The notes beneath the pieces are model-generated. The model was not told where the DNA came from and did not search any database. It saw only the letters and a program-made list of their open reading frames with translations. Position numbers and translations under genes: made by a program. From Symbiodinium natans (Eukaryota > Sar > Dinophyceae > Suessiales > Symbiodiniaceae), in NCBI GenBank assembly GCA_905221605.1, contig CAJNDS010001447.1, positions 575,716-600,715 on the forward strand: a DNA stretch of 25,000 bases. The letters run 5' to 3'. Within the stretch, counting starts at the first letter, position 1. Every line of letters begins with the position of its first letter. Below are positions 14,323 through 20,918 of the stretch, piece after piece.

Positions 14323-14396
14323 CAAGGATGCCTTATTAAGTTACCGTACCAGCCCCAAAAAGGGTGCCTTAAAAAATATTGTTACTGGGCTACCAA
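14323..14396. mobile_element. Dispersed element (family F3), copy 1
   Basis: Starts CAAGGATGCCTTAT and ends GGGCTACCAAG. Shares CAAGG, CCTTAT, AGCCCCAAAA-type, TGCCTTA and GTTACTGGG-TACCAAG segments with 24063-24134. Ends are weakly inverted. Non-coding. Confidence 0.6.
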
Positions 14397-14444
14397 GTGA
14401 TTCATTCCTTGGCTTGTGGATGCTTGAGGGTTTGCGGGGTTTCG

Positions 14445-14525
14445 GGTAGCCGGAGTCCTCTGCCCCAGAAGAAACTATGCCAGCAGACCCCAGACAGTGC
14501 CCATAGCGGTTTAGGGTTTAGTTTG
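14445..14525 (+). other. Short island open in two frames
   Basis: SRSPLPQKKLCQQTPDSA in one frame, AGVLCPRRNYASRPQT in another, both to the next telomeric units. Undetermined. Confidence 0.2.
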
Positions 14526-14588
14526 CAGAGGGTTAAGGCGTAGGGTGTAGGGTGTAGGGTGTAGGGTGTAGGGTTGAGGCTTAGGGTG
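14513..14588 (+). repeat. TTTAGGG units then TGTAGGG block
   Basis: Five TGTAGGG units at 14537-14572, another homogenised variant. Confidence 0.92.
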
Positions 14589-14630
14589 GGCGATTCCCAA
14601 ACCTACGTCATTTCCACCAGGAGCATGCTC

Positions 14631-14712
14631 ACGTGAAACAGGGTTTACACGATTGTTTTTGGGGAGCGCATATAGGGCTCCTTCTAGATATTGCTGAGTG
14701 TATATGTAGTGC
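14631..14712. repeat. Dispersed ~70-bp repeat (family F4), copy 1
   Basis: Aligns to 22408-22475: acag/gcag GGGTTTA, then TGTTTTTGG, then TGAGTGTATATGTA. Translated in one frame, both give MKQGL followed by CFW, then ECIC about 13 residues on. A transposon-derived or coding relic is possible. Confidence 0.65.
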
Positions 14713-14780
14713 AGTGTTGCCCAGTCCCCCTCCCCACCCCCCCGCCCCCAAGGTAAGGCATCCCCCCCTTAGTGTTTTCG

Positions 14781-14814
14781 TTTTTTTTTTTTTGTTTTTT
14801 TTTTTGGGGGGGGG
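14781..14814 (+). repeat. T13-G-T11-G9 composite homopolymer
   Basis: Same T-then-G polarity as 8662 and 13299; followed by ttttagagtttttagag degenerate units. Confidence 0.95.
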
Positions 14815-15025
14815 TTTTAGAGTTTTTAGAGTTTTAGAGTTGTAGAGCTTTAAGGTTTCAGGGTTTTAGGGGTTTCAAAGTTTTGTGGTTTCTGCGAAGG
14901 GTTTTGAAGGGTTTTAAGTGTTTGAAACGTTTGTTTACAATTGCAGGCTTTGGAGTTTAGGGTTTTTGGGTTTTCGGGTGTAGGGAATAGGGTTTTGGGG
15001 TTTAGGTTATAGGGTTTAGGCTTTG
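14815..15025 (+). repeat. Highly degenerate TTTAGGG/TTTTGGGG DNA
   Basis: gttttagag, gttttgaaggg, gtttaggg and similar units, strongly decayed. The minus strand is open over 14850-15161 because decayed units lost their stops (PKTLNPK-type peptides). Confidence 0.65.
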
Positions 15026-15138
15026 CGTGCGGCTTGGGTGTCCCTTTGGGGATACTAGTTATATAAACACCATACTTCGCATGACTGAAGTGGGAGCGTG
15101 ATGTTGAACGCCGTGACGTGCACATCCCGTGAAAACGG

Positions 15139-15225
15139 ATGCAGGAGATGGACCCATCCAAGAGCCTCAGGCGGAAAGAAGGTACATCCCTGCCACGTTC
15201 GCAACATCAAGAGCGTAAACCCTAA
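15139..15225 (+). CDS. Short ORF, 28 residues, basic
   Basis: ATG at 15139; MQEMDPSKSLRRKEGTSL then PRSQHQERKP, stop TAA in the telomeric array. A second frame (RRWTHPRASGGKKVHP) is also open. Possible first exon; function unknown. Confidence 0.28.
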   Translation: MQEMDPSKSLRRKEGTSLPRSQHQERKP

Positions 15226-15273
15226 ACCCTAAACCCTAAACCCTACACCCTAAACCCTAAACCCTAAACCCTA
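15216..15273 (-). repeat. CCCTAAA tract
   Basis: Eight units, one CCCTACA. Confidence 0.96.
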
Positions 15274-15384
15274 CCGTGCGCACCGAGGTGTGCACGGACC
15301 TATGACGGCAGTAGGATCTGGACCATGGCATGTGCGCGGGAGCCACCACAGAGCGCGAGTGGGGACTTCGGATTTAGGGTTTAG
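15268..15384 (+). CDS. Coding-like island, Cys/Arg-rich
   Basis: Open from the C-strand array to a TAG in the G-strand array: PCAPRCARTYDGSRIWT then MACAREPPQSASGDFG. The island (15274-15370) is flanked by arrays pointing in opposite directions. A second frame gives DLDHGMCAGATTEREWG. Undetermined frame. Confidence 0.28.
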   Translation, partial: TLPCAPRCARTYDGSRIWTMACAREPPQSASGDFGFRV

Positions 15385-15420
15385 GGTTTAGGGTTTAGGG
15401 TTTAGGGTTTAGGGTTTAGG
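15370..15420 (+). repeat. TTTAGGG array
   Basis: Seven perfect units. Confidence 0.97.
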
Positions 15421-15451
15421 CACAAGCCTGTTTGGCTTGTAAAAGCTTAAT

Positions 15452-15557
15452 CTTAGTAGCTGAATGAGTACACTTCACACTTTTTGGGATACTATAATCC
15501 CCTCATTATAGAACTGAAGGTGTACACTTTTTGGGGCTTATGAACTCAGCAACTAAG
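15452..15557. mobile_element. 106-bp foldback element
   Basis: Ends CTTAGTAGCTGAAT and (reverse complement of the right end) CTTAGTTGCTGAGTT. The centre is ctataat / attatag around a 6-bp loop. An internal direct repeat acactttttggg is 50 bp apart. The CTTAGTA start is shared with the foldback at 24414. Non-coding, MITE-like. Confidence 0.7.
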
Positions 15558-15639
15558 TAATATACTTTTCCCTTATCGGGTCTAAGAGGACTATATTCAA
15601 GAATATCTTCCAAACGGCGTTCAGGGCCGTCCTCGTATA

Positions 15640-15734
15640 GGGGTCGGAATGACTACCGATCGTAGTCCCTTATGATCTGTTCATAACTCTACTCTGATAA
15701 TCCCCAAGACCCTACTCCGGTTCTTAAGGCCCCT
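15640..15734. mobile_element. 95-bp dispersed element (family F2), copy B
   Basis: GGGGTCGGAATGACT to TTAAGGCCCCT, ungapped homolog of copy A. It stands directly next to a CCCTAAA tract (15739). Confidence 0.7.
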
Positions 15735-15737
15735 AGA

Positions 15738-15780
15738 TAAACCCTAAACCCTAAACGCTAAACCCTAAACCCTAAACCCC
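15738..15780 (-). repeat. CCCTAAA tract
   Basis: Six units, one CGCTAAA. Confidence 0.94.
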
Positions 15781-15786
15781 ATATTA

Positions 15787-15985
15787 CACTTCAGCCCCAG
15801 AGCCTCTGACGTAATCCCAGGGGAAGAGTTCGCCCGGAAGCAAATCGTAGGAATGAGTTTGGTTCCTGCGTTGCCCAGGAAGAGCCGAAGAAGCCGCTCG
15901 CACAAGGGGAATGCCTTGGGTGCCCTTTGAAAAGATGTTGTCTATGAAGCTACCAGTAGTATGTTACGCAAAACATGTGTTGTAA
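15787..15985 (+). CDS. Coding-like island open in all three frames
   Basis: Frame 1 (to TGA 15928-15930): SDVIPGEEFARKQIVGMS, then LVPALPRKSRRSRSHKG. Frame 3: VAQEEPKKPLAQGECLG, then CPLKR. Frame 2 has an ATG (15911) with MPWVPFEKMLSMKLPVV to TAA (15983-15985). Lys/Pro/Glu-rich frame 3 is the most natural-looking. A coding origin is likely, but the frame and exon limits cannot be fixed by eye. It lies just upstream of the foldback at 15993. Confidence 0.35.
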
Positions 15986-15992
15986 TTAGGGT

Positions 15993-16158
15993 ATATTAAG
16001 TCACCATGCATATGAATGAGGGTAGTGTCTTATGAAAAAAAGGTACTGTAACCATAACAAGGGATTTATGTTATGTGCTAACCCCAGTATTGTAAGTCAG
16101 TTTAATCAAGGTACCATAACGAGGTTAGTATGCGTACTATGTTATGGTGACTTGATAT
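15993..16158. mobile_element. ~166-bp terminal-inverted-repeat element
   Basis: Ends ATATTAAGTCACCAT on the left and ATATCAAGTCACCAT as reverse complement on the right (14 of 15). Internal hairpin cataaca/tgttatg near 16055-16076. Non-coding, between two coding-like islands. Confidence 0.7.
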
Positions 16159-16174
16159 GTCAACTTCCCTAACC

Positions 16175-16294
16175 ATGTTCAGGGCGAGTAGCATGTGCTT
16201 AGCAGACTTCACTGTAAGGGCTTCGAGAGCCGTCGCGGAAAGCACTCGTAACCCTAAAGCAAGCCCTCAACAGCAAGCTCGAGGTGGGGACTGA
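16175..16294 (+). CDS. Short ORF, 39 residues, possible first exon
   Basis: ATG at 16175, TGA at 16292-16294. MFRASSMCLADFTVRAS then RAVAESTRNPKASPQQQ. The N-terminal part is rich in Arg, Ser and Ala with a single acidic residue, which resembles an organelle transit peptide by composition only. NPK is encoded by a telomere-like aaccctaaa inside the ORF. Starts 17 bp after the element at 15993-16158. Confidence 0.35.
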   Translation: MFRASSMCLADFTVRASRAVAESTRNPKASPQQQARGGD

Positions 16295-16315
16295 GCTCTG
16301 ACGAACATCCTCCTG

Positions 16316-16454
16316 CTATATATATATATATATATATATAGACCTTATACTTGAGTACTGCAGCCCCAGAATAGGCCCCCCTCTCTCTCTATATAGATAT
16401 ACATATAAAATTATACATATACATATACATACACATACACATACACATATACAT

Positions 16455-16486
<32 letters not shown>

Positions 16487-16490
16487 GTAA
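16316..16490. repeat. (TA)n, (CT)n and (ACATAT)n microsatellite cluster
   Basis: (TA)n at about 16317-16340, ctctctct at 16381, then atacatatacatacacatac and a final (TA)n ending near 16486. Contains self-complementary stretches. Confidence 0.9.
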
Positions 16491-16624
16491 TCCTCATGGC
16501 TTCCTCATAATCACAAGCCCTGAACCCTGAACCCTAAGCCTAATTAGAGCCCTTCAGTCCCTGAGTCATCTGAAGTGAAGGTACCCTTTAAACCGCCCAA
16601 ACCTCTAGTCCTGAACCTCAGAAT

Positions 16625-16695
16625 AGCCCTAAACCCCAAACCCTAAATACTAAATAAACCCTAAACCCTAGCCTCCTAAACCCTCAACCCTATAT
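16625..16695 (-). repeat. Degenerate CCCTAAA units
   Basis: ccctaaa, ccctaaatacta and ccctcaa units; decayed. Confidence 0.75.
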
Positions 16696-16800
16696 CAACC
16701 CAAACTGAATAGAGCCCCTTGGAGAAGGTGGGAAGGTTTGAGGGCCGTTAGGGTTTAGGGCTTCGTGTTTAGGAATATTTTAAGAGGGTTTGAGGGGCCA

Positions 16801-16864
16801 ACCTAGTTCCCAGGAGCTGCTGCGAGTTGATGTGACCGGAGTGCTGAACTGCGGCTTGAGGTTT
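16801..16864 (+). other. Short coding-like island
   Basis: QELLRVDVTGVLNCGLR in one frame, up to the next TTTAGGG tract. Protein-like but only about 18 codons. Confidence 0.27.
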
Positions 16865-17058
16865 GAGGGTTTAGGGTTTAGGGTTTAGGGTTTAGGGCTT
16901 CGAGAAGTTTTGGGTTCAGGGTCTGTATAGGGTTTAGGGTTGAGCAGCTTAGGGTTATTGTTTAAGGTTGAGTAGTTCAAGGTTTTAGGGCTTAGGGTTT
17001 AGGGTTTAAGGTTAAGTAGTTCGGGGTTTTAGGGTCTTAGGGTTGAGTAGTTTCGGGT
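16865..17058 (+). repeat. TTTAGGG array grading into a ~45-bp higher-order repeat
   Basis: Four perfect units, then four copies of a block built on ggttgagtagttc followed by ggttttaggg and ttagggtt (about 16936, 16968, 17012 and 17040). Confidence 0.8.
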
Positions 17059-17060
17059 AG

Positions 17061-17186
17061 GGGTTCAAGGCTTCGTGGCACTCGTTTGAGCTAGCTGAGA
17101 TCAAGCGTGTCGCTGAATTGCATTGCGCACTCCCAGGGCTCTCGCAGGCCGAAGTTTCAGATGGAATGAGATTCCCTAAACCCTAA
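17061..17186 (+). CDS. Coding-like exon, 41 codons
   Basis: Between a G-strand array ending GGTAG and a C-strand array. Reads GFKASWHSFELAEIKRVA, then ELHCALPGLSQAEVSDG, then MRFP into the CCCTAAA tract (TAA 17184-17186). Hydrophobic and charged residues alternate as in a helix (ELAEIKRVAEL). Codons GAG, CTC, GCC, GTC. One of the most convincing islands; family not recognised. Confidence 0.45.
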   Translation, partial: GFKASWHSFELAEIKRVAELHCALPGLSQAEVSDGMRFPKP

Positions 17187-17246
17187 ACCCTAAACCCTAA
17201 ACCCTAAACCCTAAACCCTAAACCCTAAACCCTAAACCCTAAACCC
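17174..17246 (-). repeat. CCCTAAA array, perfect
   Basis: Ten units, followed by an island (cagctcttcgcccaaggc) that reads QLFAQGKDEGRVAK. Confidence 0.98.
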
Positions 17247-17542
17247 AGCTCTTCGCCCAAGGCAAGGATGAAGGGCGGGTAGCCAAAAGCATATGTTGTA
17301 ATATGTGTATCGTGTTATATCACTGTATTCATTTCAGCCTTATAAACCTGGATGAATGTTCTATACTACTATATGAGTCTAGTATGATATGACTATATTA
17401 GATTTAGTCTTCTATATCATTATATGAATGTTCGCTATAATTATACTGGCATGAATATACTGAGCCTTCGATCCCCGGGCCGGGCCCTGAAGCCTAAAAA
17501 AGGCTGAGCATCTAAACTCTACTGTTAGAAACCCTAGATGTT

Positions 17543-17672
17543 TGGGGTTTAGGGTGAAGGGCCAGGGTTTAGGGTTGAGGGTTTAGGGTTTAGAGTTTAG
17601 GGTTTAGGGTTTAGAGTTTAGGGTTTCGGGTTTAGGGTTAGGGTTTAGGGCTTATGGTTTAGGTAGTGTCAG
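17543..17672 (+). repeat. TTTAGGG array with TTTAGAG and TTGAGGG variants
   Basis: About 16 units, several TTTAGAG in register. Confidence 0.92.
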
Positions 17673-17751
17673 CTACCCGCAGGCCAAGGGCACCGCATTA
17701 GACAACTTAAACGGCTGCGAACACGTTTGGGTTCAAAACCCTAAGCCTTAA
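17662..17751 (+). CDS. Coding-like fragment
   Basis: 29 codons: GSVSYPQAKGTALDNLN, then GCEHVWV, entering degenerate CCCTAAG units (TAA 17749-17751). Protein-like composition; no domain. Confidence 0.32.
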   Translation, partial: GSVSYPQAKGTALDNLNGCEHVWVQNPKP

Positions 17752-17795
17752 ACCCTAAACACTAAACCCTGAACCCCAAACCCTCAAACCTAAAC
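17739..17795 (-). repeat. Degenerate CCCTAAA units
   Basis: ccctaag, ccttaaa, ccctaaac, ccctgaa and ccctcaa units. Confidence 0.8.
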
Positions 17796-17973
17796 CTCCT
17801 GCGAATGTTGCCAATTGAGGGCCTTCCATCCCAAATCTTTCCAAAGGAAAGATGAGCTGCAAGAGCTGGCTTCTTTTCACAGAGCCCACAGCTTCGTGAC
17901 AAAGGCAAATACCAAACTAGGTTTCCTAGAAGGACCCCAAAGGAAGGGTTTAGGGTTAGGGTTTAGGGTTTAG
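17794..17973 (+). CDS. Coding-like exon, 59 codons, unknown function
   Basis: Open from a TAA at 17791 to a TAG in the next array. Reads TSCECCQLRAFHPKSFQR, then KDELQELASFHRAHSFV, then TKANTKLGFLEGPQRK. The codon-level sequence (GAT GAG CTG CAA GAG CTG GCT) and mixed residue composition are strongly protein-like. The Cys cluster at the N-terminal end is suggestive but incomplete. KDEL here is internal, not an ER signal. Family not recognised. Confidence 0.45.
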   Translation, partial: TSCECCQLRAFHPKSFQRKDELQELASFHRAHSFVTKANTKLGFLEGPQRKGLGLGFRV

Positions 17974-18024
17974 GGCTTAGGGCTTAGGGCTTGGGGCTTG
18001 GGGCTTGGGGTTTAGGCTTTAGGG
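17946..18024 (+). repeat. TTTAGGG then CTTGGGG block
   Basis: Four TTTAGGG, three CTTAGGG and three CTTGGGG units: stepwise drift of the unit along the array. Confidence 0.93.
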
Positions 18025-18192
18025 GTGAAGGGAAGATCGAGGGGGTTAGCATCCCATGCGTTCCCATTGCTGTGTCTTTGTGGAGCTGAGCAGCAGCAAT
18101 CAGCTCCCAGCTCCCTGAGCCTTCGAAGAACGTCGCATCTGCCCTTGCTGGCAAAATCGCACGTGCTATCTCCCCTAAACCCTCAACCCTAA
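18016..18192 (+). CDS. Coding-like exon, 58 codons, Ser/Leu-rich
   Basis: Runs array to array, TAA at 18190-18192. VKGRSRGLASHAFPLLCL then CGAEQQQSAPSSLSLRR and TSHLPLLAKSHVLSP. Gln and Ser runs with Leu patches. No ATG at the head. The neighbour at 17794-17973 is in the same codon phase but separated by a telomeric tract, so they could be consecutive exons. Confidence 0.38.
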   Translation, partial: ALGVKGRSRGLASHAFPLLCLCGAEQQQSAPSSLSLRRTSHLPLLAKSHVLSPLNPQP

Positions 18193-18253
18193 ACCCTAGA
18201 CCCTAGACCCTAGACCCTAGACCCAAAACCCTAAACTCTAAACCCTAAACCCA
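18176..18253 (-). repeat. CCCTAAA/CCCTAGA tract
   Basis: Five CCCTAGA units in a row (about 18190-18224) between CCCTAAA units. Confidence 0.93.
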
Positions 18254-18396
18254 ACTGAATCCGACTTCCTAGGTTTGTCCAGAGATCTTCCCAATCCCTA
18301 AGCCCTTCAGAACCCAACTGAGTCTCTTCCCAACCCAAGCCTGCAAACACGAGATTCGCGGGTGCATCTTGGTTACCCCAGCCCCTTGAATAAGGA

Positions 18397-18412
18397 CCCC
18401 CCCCCCCCCCCC
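18397..18412 (-). repeat. Poly-C tract (16)
   Basis: Follows ccttgaataagga and precedes atattagg; no T/A partner here. Confidence 0.96.
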
Positions 18413-18487
18413 ATATTAGGTATTCATTGTTCTGGATTACCTCTAACAGAATAACTCTATCATGCGATCAAGGTCCCCTGAGACCCT

Positions 18488-18550
18488 GCACCCTAAACCC
18501 TAAACACTAAACCCTAGACCCTAAACCCTTGAATTGCTAGACCCCCACAC
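18488..18550 (-). repeat. CCCTAAA tract, decayed edges
   Basis: Five units including CACTAAA and CCCTAGA. Confidence 0.88.
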
Positions 18551-18705
18551 CCCCGCACCCCTAAACCCTACTTACTTGGAGCATCGGGAGACTTTGTAAG
18601 TAGGCGTGCAAGTCAGCAGTACCCTCAAAGGGACCCCTTACTTGGTTTCTCCCACTGAGTAACCCACCCCAAACCCTAAACCCTTGTCAAAACCCTCAAC
18701 CCTAA

Positions 18706-18966
18706 ACCCTCAACTTCAAACTCCAAACCTCAAACCCCAAACCCCGAACTCTCCCAGCCTCTTTCAGAGCTTTCGGAAGAACCTTAAACCTCAAACCCCA
18801 AACCCCAAACCCCGAATCCTCCCAACCTCTGCCGGAGCTTGCGGAAGCCTCGAGCCAGGCCCTGGCTCGCCTTCGGAGCCGGGATCCAGCAGATCAGGCG
18901 GCCGAAGAGCATTTTTTCTTTCAGAATAGTGTTCTTTTTGTTTTTTTTCTTTTTCTAAGGGTTTAG
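18706..18966 (+). CDS. Coding-like region at a telomere-derived tandem duplication
   Basis: 86 codons open to a TAG in the next array. The first half is telomere-derived (Pro/Asn/Leu/Thr). The second reads PELAEASSQALARLRSR, then DPADQAAEEHFFFQNS, which is clearly protein-like in GC-rich codons (18830-18930). An overlapping frame from 18684 to 18929 (CGSLEPGPGSPSEPGS) is also open. Probably one exon from about 18830, with upstream openness due to units that lost their stops. Family unknown. Confidence 0.38.
   Translation, partial: TLNFKLQTSNPKPRTLPASFRAFGRTLNLKPQTPNPESSQPLPELAEASSQALARLRSRDPADQAAEEHFFFQNSVLFVFFLFLRV
18725..18850. repeat. 60-bp tandem duplication differing by one heptamer
   Basis: Copies at 18725 and 18785 both run aaacctcaaacccc, then cccgaa, then cctct and ggag/agagct with cggaag. 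The second has one extra AAACCCC unit, so 67 bp, showing slippage of single heptamers inside a larger duplication. Confidence 0.88.
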
Positions 18967-19060
18967 GGTTTAGGGTTTAGGGTTTCGGGTTTAGGGTTTA
19001 GGGTTTAGGGTTTAGGTTTTCGGGTTTAGAGGCTAGGGTTTAGGGTTTAGGGCCAGGGTA
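18957..19060 (+). repeat. TTTAGGG array with TTTCGGG variants
   Basis: About 13 units. Confidence 0.94.
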
Positions 19061-19386
19061 GCTTAGGGTAGTCTAGGGTGGTTTGTGGTTTCGGGGTTGA
19101 GGGCGCCAGAGCTTTTTTTTGGTTTGGGGCTTCAGGGTTTTTGGGGTACTTCAGGCCCAAAATGCCACAAACCGTAGACCTTAAAAGCCCCCTAAACCCC
19201 CCCCCCAAGCCAAAATGTCGAAGCCCTAAACCCCCCAAACGAAAGCAAAACCGCTTGAGCACCTCCAGACCCCCAAGCATAAACCCGAATCCCAAGTAGG
19301 GTGCAGGATTTGTTGGTGTTTCGGAGTTTTGGGTACAGGGCCTGAAGCACAAAAACCTGAACAGGGTCTGGGGTACCTCCGAACCT

Positions 19387-19461
19387 TGGGTTTAGGGTTT
19401 AGGGTTTAGGGTTTAGGGTTTAGGGTTTAGGGTTTAGGGTTTAGGGTTTAGGGTTTAGGGC
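19387..19461 (+). repeat. TTTAGGG array, perfect
   Basis: About 10 units, ending TTTAGGGC at the start of a GC-rich island. Confidence 0.98.
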
Positions 19462-19575
19462 TGCCGGCACGCGGTGGCTCCGCGCGAGGCCTGCATCGAG
19501 CAGCTGGGCGCAGAGGCGGCCGAGAAGGCGCCAGAGATGTCTTTCGCAGAGGCAGGGGCCGGAGGGGTGATTTAG
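19459..19575 (+). CDS. Coding-like exon, Ala/Glu-rich
   Basis: 38 codons between two TTTAGGG arrays: CRHAVAPREACIEQLGAE then AAEKAPEMSFAEAGAGG, TAG at 19573-19575. Strong GC3 codon use. The left edge is TTTAG|GGC, which also resembles a 3' splice site. Helix-forming, acidic. Family unknown. Confidence 0.42.
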   Translation, partial: GCRHAVAPREACIEQLGAEAAEKAPEMSFAEAGAGGVI

Positions 19576-19682
19576 GGTGTAGGATTTAGGGTTTAGGATT
19601 TTCGGGCTTAGGTTTTAGGGTTTAGGACTCAGAGTTTATTGTTTAGGGCTAGGGTTTAGGATTTCGGGTTTAGGGTTTTGGC
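19569..19682 (+). repeat. Degenerate TTTAGGG array
   Basis: Units TTTAGGA, TGTAGGA, TTTTCGGG and CTTAGG; strongly mutated. Confidence 0.85.
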
Positions 19683-19737
19683 GGTTCCAGGTGGGGTCCC
19701 ACACCCTTGGTTTAAAGACGAGTCGGGGTCGCATGGA

Positions 19738-19767
19738 TACCCTAAACCCTAAACCCTAATCCCTAAA
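19738..19767 (-). repeat. Short CCCTAAA tract
   Basis: Four units, one CCCTAAT. Confidence 0.9.
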
Positions 19768-19880
19768 CATAGGGCTTAAAGGGCGCTCATTGGTCTTAGA
19801 TCTGAGAAGCCCCAGCAATTTAACCGTTTTCGCTCGGGGTGTTTAGGGGCTGCAGCTCCTTTTTCGTAAGGTTTCACCTC

Positions 19881-20013
19881 GGGCTCGGAATAATTACTTA
19901 GGGTTTAGGGTTTAGGGTTTAGGGTTTAGGGTTTAGGGTTTAAGGTTTAGGGCCCTTATATATACGCATACTATAATTGCCCCTCCAAACCCGATCATAT
20001 TTTGTTAGGCCCC
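19881..20013. mobile_element. Family F2 element, copy C, interrupted by a telomeric tract
   Basis: Left part GGGCTCGGAATAATTACTTA matches the first 20 bp of copies A and B. The right part, from CCCTTAT (19954) through GCATACTATAAT to GTTAGGCCCCT, matches their remainder. Between them are about 50 bp of TTTAGGG units. Confidence 0.72.
19900..19952 (+). repeat. TTTAGGG tract inserted in element F2-C
   Basis: Six perfect units and two decayed (TTTAAGG). The left junction shares TTAG with the host element (acTTAGGG). Confidence 0.95.
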
Positions 20014-20187
20014 TGGATGAGTGGTTGAAGCACGTTTAAGTCTGAACCTCGAAGCAGTCAGCTACCTAGCATGCCCCCGCACCCGGAGTCTTTTTTCCTG
20101 TAATCGGACCCCTAAGGATGTTATTCCCTTAGAGGATCTTTAAAAAGGGTCCCCAAACCCAAGGGTGCAACAGGTTTTAAAGCTTTA

Positions 20188-20246
20188 AGCTTTAGGGTTT
20201 AGGGTTTTAGGGTTTAGGGCTATACAGCGTTTAGGGTTTGGGGCAT
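20188..20246 (+). repeat. Short degenerate TTTAGGG tract
   Basis: Units TTTAGGG, TTTTAGGG and TTTGGGG. Confidence 0.85.
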
Positions 20247-20289
20247 AAGCTGGAGATCGAGAGTGCATAGAACACTGGATCACAGGGCC

Positions 20290-20319
20290 CTGAACCCTAA
20301 ACCCTAAACCCTAAACCCT
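20290..20319 (-). repeat. Short CCCTAAA tract
   Basis: Four units, followed by tgctttcag. Confidence 0.92.
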
Positions 20320-20607
20320 GCTTTCAGCACGTGCCAAGCCAGTAGCCGAGGGCGGGCGAGGCGCGGACATAGATGTCCTCAAACGCCGAGTGCAGATGGA
20401 CAGAGAGGCATCCGCAGGATGTACGAGCTTATCATGGCCCAGAGTTGCAGCCCACCTGTTTTACACAGGACTGCCATCACTATCCCCACTTGGAGTGGGG
20501 ATGACCCATATTTGGTGCCCGATGTGTACAAAATCGAACCTGGCAGAGTGCACACCAAGATCTCAGCCATGGGAGTCTCGTCTCCTGAACTAAACCCTAA
20601 ACCCTAA
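20320..20607 (+). CDS. Coding-like region, ~95 codons, unknown function
   Basis: One frame is open from telomeric tract to telomeric tract, ending in CCCTAAA-derived LNPKP. With ATG at 20419 it reads MYELIMAQSCSPPVLHR, then TAITIPTWSGDDPYLV, then PDVYKIEPGRVHTKIS. Upstream, another frame looks better (ADIDVLKRRVQMDREAS, 20365-20415), so a splice or frameshift near 20415 is possible. The island begins after tgctttcag, a good 3' splice site. The mixed hydrophobic/acidic core looks like a folded domain, but I cannot name it. Confidence 0.45.
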   Translation, partial: AFSTCQASSRGRARRGHRCPQTPSADGQRGIRRMYELIMAQSCSPPVLHRTAITIPTWSGDDPYLVPDVYKIEPGRVHTKISAMGVSSPELNPKP

Positions 20608-20619
20608 ACCCCTAAACCC
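20590..20619 (-). repeat. Short CCCTAAA tract
   Basis: Four units with CCCCTAAA; followed by a short coding-like TWLASIALGLKDLS. Confidence 0.9.
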
Positions 20620-20682
20620 CACGTGGCTGGCGTCCATCGCGCTTGGCCTCAAGGACCTTAGCTAGACGGTTCTTGAGGAGAA

Positions 20683-20700
20683 GGGGGGGGGTAAAAAAAA
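20683..20700 (+). repeat. G9-T-A8 tract
   Basis: Nine G, then T, then eight A. Confidence 0.95.
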
Positions 20701-20918
20701 TCCAATGTTCCCCAATTCCCTGAGCCCTACGCCCTACGCCCTACGACCTAAACCCTCATATTCCCAAAGCTTCTCAGAGTTCTCAAGCTACCTCCCCCCG
20801 TGGCCCAGGAACCCGATAACTCACGTCCTGGCGTACCCAAGTGACAGACCCCCGCGCGCACGTCCCAAACAAGATCTAGGTCAGGGATCCGAAGCTTGAT
20901 TTGAGCCCGTTGTCATAG

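Noticed and set aside
18684-18929. 81-codon frame as the coding frame
   Set aside because: A neighbouring frame (18706-18966) gives a better peptide at the same island; the shared openness is due to mutated telomere units without stops.
19047-19352. 101-codon minus-strand and 73-codon plus-strand frames
   Set aside because: Both lie in decayed TTTAGGG DNA and translate to Gly/Leu/Phe or Pro/Lys/Asn repeats.
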